From DATBGO01 sp050011895 (lineage in GTDB: Bacteria > Actinomycetota > Actinomycetes > Streptosporangiales > Streptosporangiaceae): a DNA stretch of 39,667 bases. The DNA lies in assembly GCA_050011895.1 (NCBI GenBank), contig JBEKIF010000045.1, positions 1 through 39,667 of the forward strand. The letters run 5' to 3'. The notes under the pieces are model-generated. The model searched no databases and was not told the DNA's origin. It saw only the letters and a program-made list of their open reading frames with translations. This document shows positions 7,149 to 14,893 of this stretch, in pieces (position 1 is the first letter of the stretch; the number at the start of each line of letters is the position of its first letter). Position numbers and translations under genes: made by a program.

Positions 7149-7256
7149 ATGAAGTGGTGGGCTTTGGCGGCCGGGGCCACGGCTGCCGCCGTCGCGGTGG
7201 CATTGCTTGCGGGCAAAGATGACATTCGCCGCTTCCGCCAGATGAAGCGGCTGTAA
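7149..7256 (+). CDS. 35-aa membrane micro-protein, DUF6893-like
   Basis: ATG 7149 follows a strong GGAGGGAGG ribosome site at about 7134-7142. The product is MKWWALAAGATAAAVAVALL, then AGKDDIRRFRQMKRL. One N-terminal helix followed by 'DI.R..R.MK.L' is the pattern of the very short DUF6893 actinobacterial proteins ('LPDIxRYxxIRxM'). The role of that family is unknown. It is a free-standing gene downstream of the phosphatase. Confidence 0.7.
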   Translation: MKWWALAAGATAAAVAVALLAGKDDIRRFRQMKRL

Positions 7257-7365
7257 CGCGGTTCGCGGGCCAGGGCGTGCTTAGTGATCTCATCGCGGTG
7301 GCGCGCCTGGCCGCGCTGAACTGGCTGACCGGGGAGTGGCGGCCAGCGACAGGGCGCGCTCCAGC

Positions 7366-8151
7366 TCAGGGCAGCAAGCCCAGCGACTCCAGCACCCGCT
7401 GGCCGAGCTGACGGTCCCCCGTGATGTCGGTATCGCCAGGCGCGTCGGAACGCCCGCCGATCAGCGCCGCGAAGGTCGCCACCGGAATCGCCAGGCTCAC
7501 GGTCGGGTCGCGCAGATCGGCCGCGAGCCGTCCCCGGCCGCCGGTCACCTCGACCCCGACCGGATCACGGGCGCCGATGCGGAAAGCAACGCTGGAACCT
7601 TCCGGTGCCGCGGCCCGCTTGCCGACCAGGTAAGGCAGGAACCGCGTGAAGTAGCCGAGCGCCTCGTCGGCGACGGGGCCCGTCAAGTGCCCGGGACGTC
7701 CGGTCGCCCGGCGGATGTCCTGCTCGTGGCTCCAGCTGTCCATCACCCGCAAGGTGAGCAAGCCGGCCATCGTGCCGGAGGACCCGTCAGGGGCGATCGC
7801 CTGCGCGGCGAGATCTGCCTCGGTCAGCTGCCGCAGCTGGGCCAGCCGCGCGGCGGTGACCTCGCGGAACTCTTCCAGCACCGCGGCCCCGGAGCGGGCG
7901 CGGCGCACATCGACGCCGATCTCATTGGACCGGCCGAGCTCGTTCTGCAGGTACGGCAGCGGGCCAGGCTCGTGCCGGGGCGCGGGCCTGCCAAGGGCGC
8001 GGGCCTCGTAGTCCACCAGGTGGGAGACGCAGTCCTTAACCGTCCATCCCGGGCAGCCGGTCGGCAGGTCCCACTGGCCGTCCGGCAGATCCGAGCACAG
8101 CTGATCGATGGACGGCCAGACGATGCCCAGGTTCTCGATCGAGGCGTACAC
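7366..8151 (-). CDS. maleylpyruvate isomerase-family mycothiol-dependent enzyme
   Basis: The 261-aa protein has an N-terminal DinB-like four-helix fold: LPDGQWDLPTGCPGWTVKDCVSHLVDYE carries the 'CPGW.V.D...H' motif with the first metal-ligand His. MDSWSHEQDIRRA holds the second cluster (H-E-Q-D). A C-terminal SCP2-like domain follows (VAFRIGARDPVGVEVTGG, ATFAALIGGR). This is the MDMPI_N plus C-terminal domain layout of mycothiol-dependent enzymes; the substrate is not known. The start is GTG 8151, preceded by GGAGGGAGAAGGCT; an upstream in-frame start at 8217 would add 22 atypical residues. The presence of such enzymes supports an actinomycete host. Confidence 0.85.
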   Translation of the reverse strand: MYASIENLGIVWPSIDQLCSDLPDGQWDLPTGCPGWTVKDCVSHLVDYEARALGRPAPRHEPGPLPYLQNELGRSNEIGVDVRRARSGAAVLEEFREVTAARLAQLRQLTEADLAAQAIAPDGSSGTMAGLLTLRVMDSWSHEQDIRRATGRPGHLTGPVADEALGYFTRFLPYLVGKRAAAPEGSSVAFRIGARDPVGVEVTGGRGRLAADLRDPTVSLAIPVATFAALIGGRSDAPGDTDITGDRQLGQRVLESLGLLP

Positions 8152-8389
8152 AGCCTTCTCCCTCCGCCCGGCGAATACCGGCCCGCGCTGGCAGCCCAAG
8201 GCAGGATAGTCCCGCACGCACCGGCCACCGGGCCGTCCCGAGCAGTGTCTCAGGAACGCTCAGCCGAGTAGTAACGGCCACGGCCAGGCCGGCGACGTCC
8301 TGGCCGTGCCGGGGCGGCGCGGCTTAGAGTCACTTCCGTGGAGTCACCTCGGTAAGCCCGATGACCACGGCAGCGAGGGCGGCGAAATC

Positions 8390-8911
8390 ATGACAGTGAT
8401 CGTGGTGTCCGGAGCGCCGGGCACCGGTAAGTCGACCGTCGCGGCGGCGCTGGCGGCGGCCCAGCAGTGGCCGCTGCTCGCGCTCGACGCGATCAAGGAG
8501 ACGCTGGCCGACATTCTCGGCCTGGGCGGAGAGGACTGGTCAGGCCTGCTGGGGGACGCGGCAGCCGAGGTCGTTTTCAGGCTGAGTGCGCAATTCCCCG
8601 CGGCGGTAGCCGAAGGCTGGTGGCGCGGGGCCAGGCGTGAGCGGGCGTTCGGTGCGTTCGCCGGGGCGGTAGAGGTGTTCTGCTACTGCGACCCGCAGCT
8701 GGCCGCGAACCGGATGCGAACCCGGCACAGCACCGCACGGCACCCGATCCACCGCGACGTGATCAACCCCTCGATCATGGACCGGGCGGCGACCCTGGCC
8801 GCGTCAGTCGTCCCGCTGAACCTGGGCGCTGCCCTGGTCAAGGTCGACACCGGGCAGGCCGGCGCGCTGGACCGGGCCGTCGCAGCGGTGAAAGCCGCCC
8901 TCGCTAACTAG
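8390..8911 (+). CDS. P-loop (AAA_33-type) small-molecule kinase-like protein
   Basis: The 173-aa protein starts MTVIVVSGAPGTGKSTVAAAL, with Walker A GAPGTGKST at residues 8-16. 'LLALDAIKETLAD' matches the Asp-containing strand of Zeta-toxin/gluconate kinase-like P-loop kinases (compare 'FDKDxIKE'). CYCDPQLAANRMRTR.STARHP resembles the lid. The substrate is unknown; homologues include antibiotic and sugar phosphotransferases. ATG 8390 is preceded by GAGGGCGGCGA. It is a single gene, divergent from the mycothiol-dependent enzyme. Confidence 0.75.
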   Translation: MTVIVVSGAPGTGKSTVAAALAAAQQWPLLALDAIKETLADILGLGGEDWSGLLGDAAAEVVFRLSAQFPAAVAEGWWRGARRERAFGAFAGAVEVFCYCDPQLAANRMRTRHSTARHPIHRDVINPSIMDRAATLAASVVPLNLGAALVKVDTGQAGALDRAVAAVKAALAN

Positions 8912-9063
8912 TCCGCGTCCCGCTTGCGGCTGCTCACCGCGGCGGCAGCCAGAGCCCGATAACGCAGCCCCAGGGCGGTCGCGTCCAAGATCCGGTGTAA
9001 ATGAGACGACGGGCGTAGGTTCCCTCAAGAGCTACCAACTCATCGAAGGAAGGACCTACACCC

Positions 9064-9534
9064 GTGCCTGTTCGAGTATCGCCTACCGACCGTGTCCGCC
9101 GCCACATCGACGATCTGTTCGCCGCTGACCGGCCGCTGCCGGGGATCCTGGAGGAGGTGGCCCGCCTCGGGGCGCAGCCGCTGATGCAAGCCGCCCTCGA
9201 GGCCGAGGTCACCGAGACCGCCGACCGGGCCGGCCTGACCGCCTACCTGCGGTTTCCCGCCGGGCACCAGCACCGGATCCGGCACTCCAACTTCATCGAG
9301 AGAACCTTCGGCGAGACCCGCCGCCGGGTCAAGGTCATCGGCCGGCTACCCGGCGAGACCAGCTGCCTCACCCTGGTGTGGGCCGTCCTGGACCGCGCTT
9401 CACGCGGCTGGCGCGGCCTGACCATGACCGCCGCAGGCCTGCGCCTCCTGCAGGATCTCCGCCGCTCGCTGTTCGAACCGCCCCGCCAGCTGCGGCCAAA
9501 GCGAAGGGCGGGAGACCCTTGCTGGCTCCGCTGA
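9064..9534 (+). pseudogene. IS256-family transposase with large internal deletion
   Basis: The 156-aa frame (GTG 9064, preceded by GAAGGAAGG) joins two separated parts of an IS256 transposase. Residues 1-57 are N-terminal (RVRRHIDDLFAADRPLPGIL, GAQPLMQAALEAEVTE). Residues from about 63 on are C-terminal (RHSNFIERTFGETRRRVKVI, then CLTLVWAVLDRASRGWRGL). Full-length transposases are ~400 aa; the DDE catalytic core between the two pieces is gone, yet the reading frame is kept. The product cannot transpose by itself. Flanks share only a short CCGGTGT start (8992-8998 and, inverted, about 9584-9590), so terminal repeats are not convincing. Confidence 0.8.
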
Positions 9535-9613
9535 CCGCGGCCGGGCGCTTTCAGGGAACTGGTCTGGTCTGCTCTCCGATGAGACACCGGGCCTGTCGCT
9601 TCGGTGGGAGAGC

Positions 9614-10876
9614 ATGGTCTTGAATACGGCGCTGGCGGAAGCCTTGTCCGTCGTCCTGCTGGCGGGGGTGCTGGCTTGTGCTCTGGTGCGCCCGTGGGGC
9701 TGGCCGGAGGCAGTCGTGGCGGTCCCGGCCGCGCTCGCGCTGCTGGGCACGGGGGCGATCTCGCTGGACCAGGCCCGCGCGGTGGCGCAGCGGCTGGCGC
9801 CGGTGATCGGATTCCTGGCGGCTGTGCTGGTGCTGGGCCAGTTGTGTGATGACGAAGGGCTGTTCCGCGCGTGCGGGGGCTGGATGGCACGCGCCGCGGC
9901 GGGGCGGCCGCGGCGGCTGCTGCTCGCGGTCTTCGTTCTCGCCTCGGTGATCACGGCGGTGCTGAGCCTGGACGCCGCGGTGGTGCTGCTCACCCCGGTG
10001 GTGTTCGTCACGGCCGCCCGGCTGGGGGCGCGTCCCAGGCCGCACGTGTATGCCTGCACCCATCTGGCGAATACCGCCTCTTTGCTGCTTCCGGTTTCCA
10101 ACCTGACCAACCTGCTGGCGTTCGCGGCCAGCGGGCTGAGCTTCACGCGCTTCGCCGCGCTGATGGCGCTGCCGTGGCTGGTCGCCATCGGAGCCGAGTA
10201 CGCGGTCTTCCGCCGGTTCTTCGCCTCTGACCTGGACGCCGGCGCCCGGGCCCTGCCTGCCGCCGAGCCGCCCGAGGTGCCGGTGTTCGCCGTGGCGGTG
10301 GTGGCCTGCACCCTCGCCGGGTTTGCCGTCACCTCCGTCGCCGGGGTGAACCCGGCCTGGGCGGCCCTGGCCGGCACGGCGGTGCTCGCCGCCCGCGCCC
10401 TGGCCCAGCGGCGCACCACTCCCGCTGCCATCGTCACAGCAGCGAATATCCCCTTCCTGTTCTTCGTGCTGGGCCTGGGGATCGTGGTCCGCGCGGTGGT
10501 CGATAACGGGCTCGCCGGGGCTCTGGGGCATCTGCTGCCCGGCGGCGTGACGCTGCCCTCGCTGCTGGGCATCGCGGCGCTGTCCGCCGTCCTGGCCAAC
10601 GTGATCAACAACCTGCCCGCCGTGCTGGTGCTGCTGCCGCTGGCCGTCCCCGCAGGCCCCGGCGCCGTCCTCGCGGTACTGCTCGGGGTGAACATCGGCC
10701 CCAACCTCACCTACGCCGGTTCCCTGGCCACCCTGATGTGGCGCCGCATCGCGCGCGAGCACGACACCAGCGCCGACCTTGGAGAATTTACCCGGCTCGG
10801 ACTGCTCACCGTGCCTGCCGCGCTGATCCTGGCGGTGCTGGCCCTGTGGGCTTCGCTGCACGCCATCGGAGGCTGA
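9614..10876 (+). CDS. ArsB/SLC13-superfamily transporter
   Basis: This 420-aa integral membrane protein has about ten to eleven helices. Two symmetric halves carry the ion-transporter features: SLDAAVVLLTPVVFV in the first half and AVLANVINNLPAVLVLL with GVNIGPNLTYAGSLATLMW in the second. The 'NNLPA' and 'GxNxGPNLTxxGSLATL' sequences are characteristic of ArsB-type arsenite carriers and related anion transporters. No ArsR, ArsC or arsenate reductase lies nearby, so arsenite is only one possible substrate. ATG 9614 is preceded by GGGAG. It forms an operon with the Usp protein 5 nt downstream. An IS256 remnant ends 80 bp before the start. Confidence 0.85.
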   Translation: MVLNTALAEALSVVLLAGVLACALVRPWGWPEAVVAVPAALALLGTGAISLDQARAVAQRLAPVIGFLAAVLVLGQLCDDEGLFRACGGWMARAAAGRPRRLLLAVFVLASVITAVLSLDAAVVLLTPVVFVTAARLGARPRPHVYACTHLANTASLLLPVSNLTNLLAFAASGLSFTRFAALMALPWLVAIGAEYAVFRRFFASDLDAGARALPAAEPPEVPVFAVAVVACTLAGFAVTSVAGVNPAWAALAGTAVLAARALAQRRTTPAAIVTAANIPFLFFVLGLGIVVRAVVDNGLAGALGHLLPGGVTLPSLLGIAALSAVLANVINNLPAVLVLLPLAVPAGPGAVLAVLLGVNIGPNLTYAGSLATLMWRRIAREHDTSADLGEFTRLGLLTVPAALILAVLALWASLHAIGG

Positions 10877-10881
10877 TTCCC

Positions 10882-11376
10882 GTGACCGTGATCGCCTGGA
10901 TCGTCGAAGGCACCTGGCCGGCCTGCGTCGACGCCGCCAGCACCCACGCCCCTGACGGCGCCGATATCGTCTTGCTCCACGTCACCGGCCACGACGTCCC
11001 CGGTGCCGCCCACGGCGCCTACGCGGGACTGTTCGGCCGCGGCCGCCCCGACCGCGACCCCGGCACCCGCCTGCAGCAGCTGGCCGCCACCTCCGCTCAG
11101 CAACTCCTGCAGGCCGCCGCCGAGCGCCTGGGGCGGCCCTGCACCCGGCTGGAACGATCCGGGCGGATCGAGCGGGAAGTCGTTACCGTTGCCGACGGCG
11201 CCGATCTTCTCATCCTCGCCCGCGACGGCGACCGCACCCACCTGGGGCCCCGCAGCCTGAGTCCCGCCACCCGCTTCGTCGTCGACCACGCACCCTGCCC
11301 GGTCCTGCTGGTCTGGCCCGAGACCCCGCCGGCCATCACCACCATCCCGCCCGCGCCTCCCCGCCGGCCGGATTAG
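10882..11376 (+). CDS. universal stress protein-like domain protein
   Basis: GTG 10882 begins 5 nt after the transporter stop, suggesting co-translation. The 164-aa protein opens VTVIAWIVEGTWPACVDAAS and contains GADIVLLHVTG (second Usp strand), a helix QLAATSAQQLLQAAAERLG, VADGADLLILARDGDR and a C-terminal SPATRFVVDHAPCPVLLVW. This is a complete Usp fold with the usual 'DxxPCPVLLV' terminal strand. The nucleotide loop G-2X-G-9X-G(S/T) is replaced by DGDRTHLGPRSLSPAT, close but not canonical, so ATP binding is uncertain. It likely regulates or protects the partner transporter under stress. Confidence 0.8.
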   Translation: MTVIAWIVEGTWPACVDAASTHAPDGADIVLLHVTGHDVPGAAHGAYAGLFGRGRPDRDPGTRLQQLAATSAQQLLQAAAERLGRPCTRLERSGRIEREVVTVADGADLLILARDGDRTHLGPRSLSPATRFVVDHAPCPVLLVWPETPPAITTIPPAPPRRPD

Positions 11377-11808
11377 GAGCGCCGAAGCCACACTGCGGCA
11401 CCGCCGGCATGCTCGCCCTGAGCTGCATCTGACAACGTCACGCACTCAGAAACTCCAGGCCGATCCCAGCTACCTACAAATATGTCGCGCACCCAACCGT
11501 GGCCGGCAGTCCCCAAACTGTCAGTGCCACCACCTAACCTGACCATGAAGCCGGAACCACGCCCGTCGATTTACACCGGATTCCGGACGCCACCCCCAGG
11601 GCCCGCGACATCCGCTGCGCACAAGGCCACGAGCTCTCCGTGATCATCGATCTCTATCATCGGTATCGCCCTGGCTGTGCCATTGGCCGGCGTCTCCGGT
11701 ACCTCCCGCCTCATCACGTTATGACTCCGGCGGGACAAAGAGCAGGCGCTGCGCGTGCTCCGGCAACGCCGGCTCCGCAGGCGCCGGATGCGCTGGAAGG
11801 CTGGAAGG
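11377..11808. other. 432-bp intergenic region without a recognised gene
   Basis: No frame here shows a family motif or convincing ribosome site. The middle part (11460-11560) is less GC-rich than the genes around it, so a promoter for the VOC-Lrp pair is likely but cannot be pinpointed. Confidence 0.6.
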
Positions 11809-12210
11809 ATGGAGACTGTGATCGGACGCCTCCACCATGTGATCGTGGACTGCCCGGACCCGGCATCGCTCGCGGCGTTCTACGCCGAACTGCTCGGCCT
11901 GCCCATCACGTGGCAGGAGCACGACTTCGTGGTCATCTCGCGAGATGACACGTCCTCAGGAATCGGATTCCAGCTCGCGCCCGACCATCAGCCGCCGCGG
12001 TGGCCCGACCCCAACTGGCCGCAGCAGATGCATTTCGATGTGATGGTCGACGACGTGGAGGCAGCCGAGCCGCGGGTCCTCGCGCTCGGTGCACGGCGGC
12101 TGCCGGCCGGGGAAGGGGTGTACGCGGATCCGGCGGGGCACCCGTTCTGCCTCATCCCCCGGCCGGGCTGGGCCGCGCCGATCGGCCATCAGCCCGGTGG
12201 CCGGAGCTAG
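11809..12210 (+). CDS. VOC (glyoxalase-like) family protein
   Basis: The 133-aa protein reads LHHVIVDCPDPASLAAFYAE, LLGLPITWQE and DPNWPQQMHFDVMVDDVEAA, then a terminal 'YADPAGHPFCLI' strand. This is the single-domain VOC fold, with His near the first strand (HHVIVD) and the final E replaced by C/L (usual 'PxGhxFCL'). The subgroup (Glyoxalase_6-like) includes predicted glyoxalase/bleomycin-resistance-like proteins without proven activity. ATG 11809 lies within GGAAGGATG; GTG 11818 is an alternative. The Lrp gene follows 2 nt after the stop, so this is an operon. Confidence 0.85.
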   Translation: METVIGRLHHVIVDCPDPASLAAFYAELLGLPITWQEHDFVVISRDDTSSGIGFQLAPDHQPPRWPDPNWPQQMHFDVMVDDVEAAEPRVLALGARRLPAGEGVYADPAGHPFCLIPRPGWAAPIGHQPGGRS

Positions 12211-12212
12211 CG

Positions 12213-12677
12213 ATGGCCCTCGACGAACTGGACAGGCGGATTGTCGCGGCGCTCGTCGACGACGGCCGTGCCACGTACGCGGAGGTCGGCGCGCGGGTCG
12301 GGCTGTCCGCGCCTGCCGTCAAGCGGCGGGTCGACCGGCTGCGCGCGGCCGGCGCCGTCACGGGGTTCTCCGCCCAGGTCAACCCGGCGGCGCTGGGCTG
12401 GACCACCGAGGCCTACGTCGAGCTGTTCTGCCGGGGCCGGACCTCGCCGGCCGGTATAGCCGCGGCGGTCAGCAAGCACCCCGAGGTCATCGAGGCGTGC
12501 ACGGTGACCGGCGACGCCGACGCGCTGCTGCATATCAGGGCCGCGGACGTGCACCACTTCGAGCAGGTGGTGGAACGGATCGTGGCGGAGCCATTCGTGG
12601 TGCGTACCCGCAGCGTTATCGTATTGTCCCGGTTGCTGAACCGGCCGGACGCTGTACCGCCCGGCAACGGCGGGTGA
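12213..12677 (+). CDS. Lrp/AsnC-family transcriptional regulator
   Basis: This 154-aa protein has an N-terminal HTH (LDELDRRIVAALVDDGRATY, EVGARVGLSAPAVKRRVDRL) and a C-terminal RAM/ligand-binding domain (YVELFCRG, VIEACTVTGDADALLHIRA, VVRTRSVIVLSRLL). The 'G(D)xD' motif TVTGDADAL is the amino-acid-binding turn. Such proteins form octamers and control amino acid metabolism or transport. The start overlaps its ribosome site region with the end of the VOC gene (2-nt spacing). Its target may include the VOC gene itself. Confidence 0.9.
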   Translation: MALDELDRRIVAALVDDGRATYAEVGARVGLSAPAVKRRVDRLRAAGAVTGFSAQVNPAALGWTTEAYVELFCRGRTSPAGIAAAVSKHPEVIEACTVTGDADALLHIRAADVHHFEQVVERIVAEPFVVRTRSVIVLSRLLNRPDAVPPGNGG

Positions 12678-12745
12678 CACGACATCGGCTGGGGTGGTTT
12701 GGCATGCATCTCGCTGACCGGCCGTTTCTCGCGCGCACAATGGGC

Positions 12746-12751
12746 TAAAGT
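12746..12751 (+). promoter_or_regulatory. candidate -10 box for a leaderless transcript
   Basis: TAAAGT, a good TANNNT -10 match, ends 7 nt before ATG 12759. No purine-rich ribosome site lies between them, so a leaderless mRNA beginning at the ATG is likely. A -35 element is not obvious. Confidence 0.4.
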
Positions 12752-12758
12752 CTTGGCC

Positions 12759-12959
12759 ATGTCTGAGCGTGACAGCGAAACCTCCGACGGCTCCGCCAGT
12801 ACCGCGGAGTTCCGAAAGTTCGCCAGCGGATCGTCTGGCGAGGCTGACCGGGCTTGGAGCATGCGGGCGTCCGGCCTCAAGGTCGTGCTTCTGGCCGTGG
12901 CCGTGATCGTCGTGGCTGTAGTTCTCGCCATTATCGGATTCTCGATAGCCGGTCACTAA
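12759..12959 (+). CDS. 66-aa tail-anchored small membrane protein
   Basis: MSERDSETSDGSASTAEFRK opens an acidic, Ser-rich soluble part of ~40 residues. A single C-terminal helix (VVLLAVAVIVVAVVLAIIGF) and SIAGH follow. The layout predicts a tail-anchored, N-in protein. It lies 108 bp upstream of the KimA-type importer on the same strand and may be co-transcribed. I do not recognise a family. A role as a small partner of the transporter is only suggested by position. Confidence 0.6.
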   Translation: MSERDSETSDGSASTAEFRKFASGSSGEADRAWSMRASGLKVVLLAVAVIVVAVVLAIIGFSIAGH

Positions 12960-13067
12960 CTGTCATTTTCCGCCGTCCTGATGGCCTGTTCCTGGTCGGC
13001 GGCGGGTACGGCGTGGCCCGTGGCTGGCGCAGGAGAATGAGTCGCTGGTCCGGGAGTATGAACGATC

Positions 13068-14879
13068 ATGACCGCTGATCAGGGGGAAGAGCGGCACCGG
13101 CTGACCGCGCTTGAGGGCCTCGCCGCGCTCTCGCTCGACGCGCTGTCGTCGGTGGCCTACGGCCCAGAGGCAATTGTCGTCGTCCTGGTCGCCGCCGGGA
13201 CCGCCGGGCTTTCCTACACGCTCCCGGTGACGGGGGCCATTGTCCTGCTGCTTGCCGTGCTGGTGATCTCCTACCGGCAGGTGATCGCCGCGTTCCCGGG
13301 CGGCGGCGGGGCGTACGCGGTGGCCAGCAAGCACCTGGGCGGGATGGCCAGCCTGGTCGCCGCCGCCTCGCTGATTGTCGACTACGTGCTGAACGCGGCC
13401 GTCGGCGTCTCCGCTGGCGTCGAGGCGCTCACCTCGGCGTTCCCCGCTCTGTATCCCGACCGGGTGGTCATCTGCCTGATCGTGCTGGCCCTGATCACCG
13501 CCGCCAACCTGTGGGGGGTCGCCGAATCCGCGCGGCTGTTCATCGCGCCGACCGTCGCGTTCATCGTGGCGATCGCCGCCGTGATCATCGGCTGCCTGGT
13601 CAGGTCGCATCCGGCGGTGCCCGTCGCGCACAACCTGCCAGCCGTGGCCGAGTCCGTCGGGGTGCTGCTGCTGCTCAAGGCGTTCGCGTCCGGCTGCTCG
13701 GCGCTGACCGGCGTGGAGGCGATCGCCAACGCGGTCCCTGCGTTCCGGCAGCCCCGGGCCCGCCGGGCGCAGCACACCGAGGTGTGGCTCGGCATCATCC
13801 TCGGCGCCATGCTCATCGGCCTGGCGCTGTGCATCAAGAAATTCAACGTCACCCCCGCGCCTGCCGAGACCGTGCTGGCCCAGCTGACCGGCGCGGCGCT
13901 CGGCCGGGGCATCGCGTTCTATGCGGTCCAGATGCTCACCACGCTGCTGCTCGCGCTGGCCGCCAACACCTCATTCGGCGGCCTGCCCGTGCTGGCATCC
14001 CTGCTGGCCAGGGACAACTACCTGCCGCACCTGTTCTCGCTGCGCGCCGACCGGCAGGTACACAGGTACGGCGTCGTGGTGCTCGCGGTGGTGGCCGCCG
14101 TGCTGCTGGTCGCCGCGCAGGGCGACACCCAGGCGCTGGTGCCGCTGTTCGCCATCGGGGTGTTCGTCGGGTTCACGCTGTCGCAGGCCGGCATGGTCAG
14201 GCACTGGCGGGCCGAGCGGTCACCCGGCTGGGAAGGCAGGGCGACGATTAACGCGGTCGGCGCGGTATTCACCACCGCCGCGCTGGCCATCGAGCTGCTC
14301 AGTAAGTTCACCGAGGGCGCCTGGCTGATCGTCATTGTGGTCCCGCTGCTGGTGCTGATGTTCCTGCGGGTGCGTAAGGCCTATGACCGCATCGGAGCCC
14401 AGCTCGAGCTGGGGAAGCAGCCCGCGCCGCCGCGCCGCCTCAGCTCGCTGGCGGTGGTCCCGGTCCGCGGCATGTCCCGGCTGACGGCTGAGGCGGTTTC
14501 GGCCGCCCTGTCGATCGGCGATGAGGTCGTGGCGGTGACCGTCTGCTTCGCCGACCCGGCCGACACCGAGGTGGATGCCACCTTCCGCGAGCAGTGGGAG
14601 GCCTGGCACCCGAACGTACCGCTGATCACGCTGCGCACCAGCCACCGCTCGCTCGGGCCGCCGATCGTGGACTATCTGCGCGTCCTCGAGGACACGGAAC
14701 GCTACCAGCGGCTGGTCGTGCTCATCCCCGAGGTCGCTCCGGCCCGGCCCTGGCAGCGCATCCTGCAGAATCAGCGCGGTTTCGTGCTAGAACGGGCCAT
14801 CCAGCGGGGCACCGCGGGAGTGGTGATCTGCAGGCTCAGGTTCCGGCTGTCGGCGATGACAGCGGAGCCGCCGTCGTGA
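13068..14879 (+). CDS. KimA-type high-affinity potassium importer (APC superfamily)
   Basis: This 603-aa protein has about 12 membrane helices and a ~150-aa cytoplasmic tail. It matches the B. subtilis KimA (YdaO) pattern along its length: LEGLAALSLDALSSVAYGPE, AAFPGGGGAYAVASKHLGG, LLLLKAFASGCSALTGVEAI, ANAVPAFRQPRARRA, AANTSFGGLPVLASLLARDN and VFVGFTLSQAGMVRHW. The Usp-like tail has LAVVPVRGMSRLTAEAVSAA and ITLRTSHRSLGPPIVDYL, also as in KimA. KimA imports K+ by proton symport and is shut by c-di-AMP. ATG 13068 has only a weak ribosome site (GGGAGTATG). A 2-hydroxyacid dehydrogenase follows at 14 nt. With kdpABC wrecked at 2913-4361, this may be the main K+ uptake route visible here. Confidence 0.85.
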   Translation: MTADQGEERHRLTALEGLAALSLDALSSVAYGPEAIVVVLVAAGTAGLSYTLPVTGAIVLLLAVLVISYRQVIAAFPGGGGAYAVASKHLGGMASLVAAASLIVDYVLNAAVGVSAGVEALTSAFPALYPDRVVICLIVLALITAANLWGVAESARLFIAPTVAFIVAIAAVIIGCLVRSHPAVPVAHNLPAVAESVGVLLLLKAFASGCSALTGVEAIANAVPAFRQPRARRAQHTEVWLGIILGAMLIGLALCIKKFNVTPAPAETVLAQLTGAALGRGIAFYAVQMLTTLLLALAANTSFGGLPVLASLLARDNYLPHLFSLRADRQVHRYGVVVLAVVAAVLLVAAQGDTQALVPLFAIGVFVGFTLSQAGMVRHWRAERSPGWEGRATINAVGAVFTTAALAIELLSKFTEGAWLIVIVVPLLVLMFLRVRKAYDRIGAQLELGKQPAPPRRLSSLAVVPVRGMSRLTAEAVSAALSIGDEVVAVTVCFADPADTEVDATFREQWEAWHPNVPLITLRTSHRSLGPPIVDYLRVLEDTERYQRLVVLIPEVAPARPWQRILQNQRGFVLERAIQRGTAGVVICRLRFRLSAMTAEPPS

Positions 14880-14893
14880 GGGAGGATTAGCCG

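Noticed and set aside
8992..9590. Terminal inverted repeats of the IS256 remnant
   Set aside because: Only CCGGTGT is shared by the two flanks; no target duplication is visible.
9400..10861. Two 436-aa minus-strand frames
   Set aside because: They are antisense to the ArsB/SLC13 transporter with its clear membrane pattern.
9614..11376. An arsenic-resistance operon
   Set aside because: The transporter is ArsB-like, but no arsR, arsC or arsenite methyltransferase lies nearby, so the substrate is left open.
12960..13067. c-di-AMP (ydaO-type) riboswitch before the KimA-type gene
   Set aside because: The 108-bp leader is too short and lacks the conserved riboswitch motifs.
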